Below, piece by piece: positions 23,811 through 24,071 of a stretch of DNA of 24,071 bases; position 1 is the first letter of the stretch; every line of letters begins with the position of its first letter. The translations under genes and the position numbers were made by a program. Origin of the DNA: an uncultured Terrimonas sp. (lineage in GTDB: Bacteria > Bacteroidota > Bacteroidia > Chitinophagales > Chitinophagaceae). The stretch spans positions 1 to 24,071 of the forward strand of contig CAMPJQ010000001.1 of NCBI GenBank assembly GCA_946886925.1, read 5' to 3'. Under the pieces are notes generated by a model that worked only from the letters and a program-made list of their open reading frames with translations, was not told the origin of the DNA and ran no database searches.

Positions 23811-24071
23811 TTATTCGGAGACTTCAATGTGCCTTACTTCTCCATATTTAAACTCTTTTAGTGGTTCCGATAATTTTATTTTTTCACCGGTAGTTCTTAA
23901 ATAATATGCTTTTAATGCCGGTACAGGCTTGCCCCATAGAAGGAGGTTAGGGGCGTGGGGAATAGCCGCTACACCGTTGATATCAAATTGCTGCAATATA
24001 CGAATATACAATCCTGTAAAATTGTGTCCGGATACTATGATATTTTTTAAAGGAAAGTTTGCAGGCGTGTC
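23811..24071 (-). CDS. C-terminal part of an unidentified protein (runs off the window)
   Basis: The minus-strand frame is open from the window edge at 24071 to a TAA at 23811-23813, giving 86 residues with no start codon required inside the window. It reads DTPANFPLKNIIVSGHNF at the edge, continues through INGVAAIPHAPNLLLWGKPV, and ends FKYGEVRHIEVSE. I do not recognise a family. There is no membrane helix in the visible part. It converges with phoH at a 45-base gap with no clear terminator. Codon use looks like that of the neighbours, so it is probably a real gene. Confidence 0.6.
   Translation of the reverse strand, partial: DTPANFPLKNIIVSGHNFTGLYIRILQQFDINGVAAIPHAPNLLLWGKPVPALKAYYLRTTGEKIKLSEPLKEFKYGEVRHIEVSE

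Noticed and set aside
1..24071. CRISPR array, prophage, transposase or toxin-antitoxin pair
   Set aside because: No regularly spaced repeats, no Cas, integrase or phage proteins and no transposase motifs were seen on either strand.

Overview
The window looks like chromosomal DNA from a Bacteroidota bacterium, most likely Chitinophagaceae or a close relative. The signs are promoter -7 boxes of the TAnnTTTG type, little Shine-Dalgarno signal, a DUF4199 membrane protein, a TonB-dependent receptor with a carboxypeptidase-like N-terminal domain, an LptE-family protein with the Bacteroidota domain pattern, and the order miaB / sigma-54 activator / lptE / TPR-like acidic protein / secG, which I recall from that group. 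The family-level placement is inference. Gene content is mostly core (envelope, secretion, RNA modification, sugar-nucleotide synthesis). There is no CRISPR array, phage block or transposase gene.

Layout. 1-340: a tRNA-Pro(GGG) gene on the minus strand with its terminator, and beside it what looks like a decayed tRNA-Pro-like copy lacking exactly the T arm. 341-4297 (+): a dihydroorotase homologue that has lost most of its metal ligands (a probable PyrC'-type pseudoenzyme), a DUF4199 membrane protein and two glycosyltransferases, closely spaced. 4298-4497 holds a hairpin-forming repeat-like stretch. 4498-7533 (+): a complete four-gene set for GDP-D-glycero-alpha-D-manno-heptose (hddA, gmhA, hddC, gmhB), presumably feeding the upstream glycosyltransferases for a surface glycan or LPS.

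7711-12986 (+): miaB, a sigma-54 enhancer-binding protein with no receiver domain, lptE, a 564-aa acidic protein with an internal duplication, and secG, ended by a clear terminator. The promoter region of this operon contains both a TAnnTTTG box and a possible sigma-54 -24/-12 site. 13081-15846 (+): mltG, a YihY/BrkB membrane protein and rpe. 16089-16706 (+): a Crp/Fnr-type regulator with a strong terminator. 16873-17088 (+): a CsbD-like small stress protein.

17165-19833 (-): an RhlE-type DEAD-box helicase and a secreted metallo-beta-lactamase-fold protein. 19834-20145 is a 312-base gap filled largely by a highly folded palindromic element (about 138 bp) flanked by TGATAA direct repeats, the best candidate for an undescribed mobile or REP/MITE-like element here. 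20146-22653 (+): a TonB-dependent receptor without a SusD partner. 22773-23765 (+): a PhoH ATPase starting with TTG. 23811-24071 (-): the C-terminal end of an unidentified protein that runs off the window.

I did not find a clearly new multi-gene system. The points most worth a second look are the palindromic element at 19946-20083, the pseudo-dihydroorotase, the possible self-regulating sigma-54 loop at miaB, and the T-arm-less tRNA remnant.
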